Source: JAZRUY01 sp045598845
GTDB lineage: Bacteria > Verrucomicrobiota > Lentisphaeria > Victivallales > Victivallaceae
Assembly: GCA_045598845.1 (NCBI GenBank)
Contig: JAZRUY010000077.1
Coordinates: forward strand, 1-6,845
Direction: 5' to 3'
DNA: 6,845 bases
Under the pieces are notes generated by a model. It saw only the letters and a program-made list of their open reading frames with translations, ran no database searches and was not told the origin of the DNA. Shown here piece after piece: positions 4,696-6,845 of this stretch (position 1 is the stretch's first letter; each line of letters begins with the position of its first letter). A program made the position numbers and the translations under genes.

Positions 4696-5580
4696 TCAGC
4701 GACCGAAAATTCCGATCGCTTCCGTCTTTTTTTCTCCTGCGACAGCCTCCATTCCCGGAGCCAGATCATCGATACTGCCGTTTACGATCAGCGCCATCGC
4801 AGCATCGGGTTTCACCCCGATGACCTTCAGACTGACCCCGCCGTCTTTACCGGCCCGGTAGAGCATCCCGGCGAAAGCACCCTTCGCCGTCCCCGCCGAC
4901 AGTACCGCGACTCCCAGAGATTTGTCCAGCGCCAGAATCCGGCAGGTCTGTACCCCGCCTTCACTGTTGGCAACCGCCGTGGCATCTCCGGTGAGAGCCG
5001 CATATTCGCGCGCCGCTTTTCTGATACGGTCGATTTTCAGCTGAAATTCGGCCTTCCGGACCTTCCCGACCGGCAACTCATCCAGCAGCGCGCTCACTTG
5101 TTCGCAGAACTCCGCTGTTTCCAAAGCGAACTTTCCGCCCGCTTCGGACACACCGCCGAGGCTGACCGCCAGCCTGTCCCTCCCGCCGGCGGATTTTCGC
5201 ACTGTCCCCTCGTCGAGGACTTCCGCCAGCCAGAGCCTGAACTCGCGGTCAGCGCGGTTCTGCTTGTCCAATTCTTCCCGTTTTTCAGTCAACTCGAGCC
5301 GCAGGCGCCGGTTGGCCGCCTCCAGCTCTCCGATCCGCTTTTCCGCGCGTTCGAGTTCCTCGCCGCGCACCAGCAGATCGTTCAGTATATTGTTTTTCGC
5401 CTCCTGGTGCGCGGTGTCCTCGCCGCTGACGGTCACTCTGACACGTCCGTCGGCTCCGGCGCTCCAGGGCACAAAAAATCCCACTGCCAGAATCCCTAAA
5501 ATAGTCCGGCAGACGCGTTTTATCAAGCCTAAATCGTTAAAAACCGGCATTTTTCCGAAATTTTTTACTTTTTTTACCAT
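4696..5580 (-). CDS. Hypothetical exported coiled-coil protein
   Basis: I do not recognise the family. From ATG at 5580 the protein has 294 residues. A hydrophobic stretch TILGILAVGFFVPW (about residues 26-39) preceded by basic residues, then WSAGA/DGR, looks like a signal peptide cut near residue 43. Residues 66-109 are rich in Glu, Arg, Lys and Leu with heptad-like spacing (ELERAEKRIGELEAANRRL) and probably form a coiled coil. The last 80 residues are glycine- and valine-rich with short strand-like runs (GVAVLSAGT, LKVIGVKPD, DLAPGMEAV), suggesting a small beta domain. The layout recalls MreC or FlgT-like C-terminal domains, but no signature proves this. Starts at 5550 (284 residues) and GTG 5622 (308) are alternatives; none has a good Shine-Dalgarno. 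It sits 34 bases before rplV and 85 after the transglycosylase gene. Confidence 0.72.
   Translation of the reverse strand: MVKKVKNFGKMPVFNDLGLIKRVCRTILGILAVGFFVPWSAGADGRVRVTVSGEDTAHQEAKNNILNDLLVRGEELERAEKRIGELEAANRRLRLELTEKREELDKQNRADREFRLWLAEVLDEGTVRKSAGGRDRLAVSLGGVSEAGGKFALETAEFCEQVSALLDELPVGKVRKAEFQLKIDRIRKAAREYAALTGDATAVANSEGGVQTCRILALDKSLGVAVLSAGTAKGAFAGMLYRAGKDGGVSLKVIGVKPDAAMALIVNGSIDDLAPGMEAVAGEKKTEAIGIFGR
4699..4719 (-). other. Possible hairpin over the end of the gene before rplV
   Basis: On the minus strand 21 bases can fold into an eight-pair stem, counting two G-T pairs, with a five-base loop (GCGATCGG / AATTT / TCGGTCGC). It lies just before the stop codon of the upstream gene and about 38 bases before the rplV ATG. 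An A-rich stretch, not a T run, follows, so it is not a standard rho-independent terminator for this strand. It may be only chance within coding sequence. Confidence 0.25.
5498..5526 (-). promoter_or_regulatory. Weak sigma70-like promoter candidate inside the exported-protein gene
   Basis: The minus strand carries TTGATA and, 17 bases later, TATTTT, matching five of six and four of six consensus positions. It lies in the signal-peptide coding region, so transcripts from it would lack the start of that gene and reach rplV after a leader of about 830 bases. Matches this loose occur by chance, and no better candidate was seen between 4661 and 5498. Confidence 0.15.
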
Positions 5581-5585
5581 ATTTC

Positions 5586-5610
5586 CGGCGATAAACCGCA
5601 CTTTTCGCCG
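5586..5610 (-). other. Possible hairpin before the exported-protein gene
   Basis: CGGCGA and TCGCCG on the minus strand can pair over six bases with a 13-base loop, ending a few bases before the ATG at 5580. No T run follows, so a terminator is unlikely. It could mask the ribosome site, but the stem is short and the observation is weak. The 85-base gap around it holds no other clear signal. Confidence 0.2.
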
Positions 5611-5665
5611 TTCTCCGGACACCGCTTCCGCTCAAAAGAAAAACCGGACCGGCGTAAAACCGCGT

Positions 5666-6316
5666 TTATCGCCTTTCCGCACCCTGTTTCCGCTCCGCTT
5701 TTTTCAGATATCCGGAATAACGTTTCATGATTTCCGAAACATATTTCCGGGTCGACGCGATATCGATCCGGTCCAGCACCTCGCCGCCGGGCTGTTCCGG
5801 CAGCCACTGCTTCACCCGGCTGTCGCCGGCATTGTAGAAACAGAGCGCCAGTTCATTCCGGCGCTTATATCCGCCGTACCGGCGCATGCCGCGCGCCAGA
5901 TACCAGCAGCCGATCTCGATATTCAGTTTCGGGTCCTCCAGTTCCCCGGTTGTCGGCGCGCGCCGTCCGGCGGAAGCCGCCCATTCCTTCACCGCCCCGG
6001 ATGGCAGCACCTGCATCAGGCCGACTTCCCCGGCCCGGCCGCGGGTAACCGGATTGAAACGGCTCTCCTGGAATATGACCGCCCGCACCAGCTGCGGATC
6101 CAGGCCGTACTTGCCGGCAGCCATGCGGATCTCCGCTTCGTATCTGGTGTCATCCACCGCCGCTTCGCGCAGCTGTTCCCGGAAAACATACAGCAACAGA
6201 CCGGTGAAAACCGCCGCCAGAAGCAGCGCCAGGCATCCCTGCCGCCGGCCGCCCGCGGTTTTCTTTCCGGATTTCGCTCCGGCCGCCTTTCCGGCACCGC
6301 CTTTATCTCGTTTCAT
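5666..6316 (-). CDS. Membrane-anchored lytic transglycosylase, SLT/GH23 family
   Basis: This enzyme class cleaves the MurNAc-GlcNAc bond of peptidoglycan and forms 1,6-anhydroMurNAc; it would act outside the inner membrane. The 216-residue product has a very basic N-terminus (Lys, Arg, Gly, Ala), one membrane segment at about 28-45 (CLALLLAAVFTGLLLYVF), and an SLT domain from about 55 to 205. Within it are IFQESRFNP with the likely catalytic Glu84, GEVGLMQVLP (97-105), NIEIGCWYL (132-140), ALCFYNAGDSRVKQW (157-171) and TRKYVSEIMKRY (189-200), the usual order of Slt70-type catalytic motifs. There is no LysM or other binding domain. ATG at 6316 is chosen because GAGG lies seven bases upstream and the ATG overlaps the preceding stop as ATGA. 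A longer in-frame start at 6469 gives an unlikely N-terminus. Substrate preference cannot be judged. Confidence 0.9.
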   Translation of the reverse strand: MKRDKGGAGKAAGAKSGKKTAGGRRQGCLALLLAAVFTGLLLYVFREQLREAAVDDTRYEAEIRMAAGKYGLDPQLVRAVIFQESRFNPVTRGRAGEVGLMQVLPSGAVKEWAASAGRRAPTTGELEDPKLNIEIGCWYLARGMRRYGGYKRRNELALCFYNAGDSRVKQWLPEQPGGEVLDRIDIASTRKYVSEIMKRYSGYLKKAERKQGAERR

Positions 6317-6845
6317 TTTTTTTCCTCTTTTACGGGTTGCCGGGGCGGCATACTGCGTATCATTCCCCGGGGGCTCCAGTCCTGTTTCCTGCTTTCCTCC
6401 GCCAGCCATTCCGCGTTTTCGCTCAGATAACGGACCGCGCGGAGCGCCAGATCTCCGGAGATCCGCCATTCGATTTTCAGATTATCTTTTCCCGGCACCG
6501 CTTTGAGCCGGCGCAGCACCGCCTGCCCGAGTTGCGGATCGCGGGCGAAAACCCAGTTGCCGGTCAACTGCATGAAGCAGGTCAGCATCACCGCGTTCTG
6601 CACCGCGCTGCGGCTGTCCCGGCTGTCCAGGGTTCCGCGCAGGCAAATCTCGCGGCTCTTCCTTCCGGCCGTCAGCGCCGCCCGGGCGTTTCCCGCTCCT
6701 CCCAGCAGTTTTCCGGCCGGAGTGCCGTTCATATCCAGCGCCGCCCAGACGATTCTCTCTTCCCCGTCTCCCGCGGCCGGCGGCTCCGGCAGAGCGGAAT
6801 GTCCCGCCGCGGCCCTCATCCGGTCCCATTCGCCGCGGTCACGCC
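6313..6845 (-). CDS. Hypothetical protein, C-terminal part (5' end outside the window)
   Basis: The frame is open from the right edge to TGA at 6313, giving the last 176 residues of a longer protein. An internal ATG at 6819 exists, but the frame continues upstream of it (RDRGEWDRM), so the true start is probably beyond the edge. I do not recognise the family. The visible part has an Ala/Pro/Gly-rich stretch (HSALPEPPAAGDGEE), a block ERIVWAALDMNG that looks like a beta strand, a middle block AVQNAVMLTCFMQLTGNW, and a segment LKIEWRISGDLALRAVRYL. It ends in a charged tail PVKEEKK. No membrane segment is visible in this part. The stop overlaps the transglycosylase ATG (ATGA), so the two are probably co-translated and may share an envelope role; that is inference from position only. 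Confidence 0.7.
   Translation of the reverse strand, partial: RDRGEWDRMRAAAGHSALPEPPAAGDGEERIVWAALDMNGTPAGKLLGGAGNARAALTAGRKSREICLRGTLDSRDSRSAVQNAVMLTCFMQLTGNWVFARDPQLGQAVLRRLKAVPGKDNLKIEWRISGDLALRAVRYLSENAEWLAEESRKQDWSPRGMIRSMPPRQPVKEEKK
6324..6327 (-). promoter_or_regulatory. Shine-Dalgarno site of the lytic transglycosylase gene
   Basis: GAGG on the minus strand followed by seven A residues leads to the ATG at 6316. The site lies inside the upstream gene and, with the ATGA overlap, fixes the transglycosylase start. Confidence 0.65.

Noticed and set aside
4699..4735. Plus-strand hairpin followed by a T-rich run as a terminator
   Set aside because: There is no plus-strand gene to terminate, and the T run starts some ten bases after the stem, too far for a standard terminator.
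4662..4769. 36-residue N-terminal extension of L22
   Set aside because: It overlaps the upstream gene and does not resemble L22 N-termini. Starting at 4661 gives the conserved beginning and normal length.
4369..5499. Long plus-strand frame of 376 codons
   Set aside because: It lies opposite rplV and the exported-protein gene. Its translation is Arg/Pro/Ser-rich with no recognisable domain. It is a by-product of the codon bias of minus-strand genes.
5264..6430. Long plus-strand frame of 388 codons
   Set aside because: It is antisense to the clearly identified lytic transglycosylase and its neighbours. Its low-complexity translation has no family features.
6317..6469. 51-residue N-terminal extension of the transglycosylase
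   Set aside because: It overlaps the preceding gene extensively. The start at 6316 has a good ribosome site and a membrane segment close to the N-terminus.
1..6845. tRNA, rRNA, CRISPR, insertion sequence, phage or defence genes
   Set aside because: No repeat array, terminal inverted repeats, transposase or recombinase motifs, or tRNA-like folds were seen. Nearly all of the window is occupied by the genes listed.

Overview
The window is a bacterial ribosomal-protein gene cluster read entirely on the minus strand. It corresponds to the distal S10 operon fused to the spc operon. In transcription order, from high to low coordinates, it runs rplV, rpsC, rplP, rpmC, rpsQ, rplN, rplX, rplE, rpsN, rpsH, rplF, and rplR cut off at base 1. 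This is the usual bacterial order. Junctions are tight: gaps are 6 to 25 bases, with overlaps of 1, 4 and 53 bases. No break is visible between the S10 part (ending at rpsQ) and the spc part (starting at rplN), so the twelve genes look like one transcription unit. Almost every gene has a clear Shine-Dalgarno sequence.

The unusual part is upstream of rplV, at 4696-6845. The genes normally found there (rpsS, rplB, rplW, rplD, rplC, rpsJ) are absent. In their place, on the same strand, are three cell-envelope-like or unassigned genes. The first is the 3' part of an unrecognised gene running off the right edge. The second, coupled to it by an ATGA overlap, is a membrane-anchored lytic transglycosylase of the SLT/GH23 type. 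The third is a predicted exported protein with a coiled coil and a glycine-rich, probably beta-rich C-terminal domain, ending 34 bases before rplV. Either the S10 operon is truly split between rpsS and rplV in this lineage, or the assembly joins two loci at this point.

The organism is a moderately GC-rich bacterium, probably Gram-negative. A PVC-type bacterium such as Lentisphaerota/Victivallales is a guess from general protein character and is not proven here. The S14 protein is the short zinc-ribbon form (CxxC...CxxC).

The ribosomal genes work together in large- and small-subunit assembly. The upstream genes would act on or in the cell envelope, and only their position links them to the ribosome. 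I found no tRNA, rRNA, CRISPR array, insertion sequence or convincing rho-independent terminator, and no novel defence or mobile system. The points most worth a second look are the operon break before rplV, the 53-base rpsC/rplP overlap, and the shortened L24.
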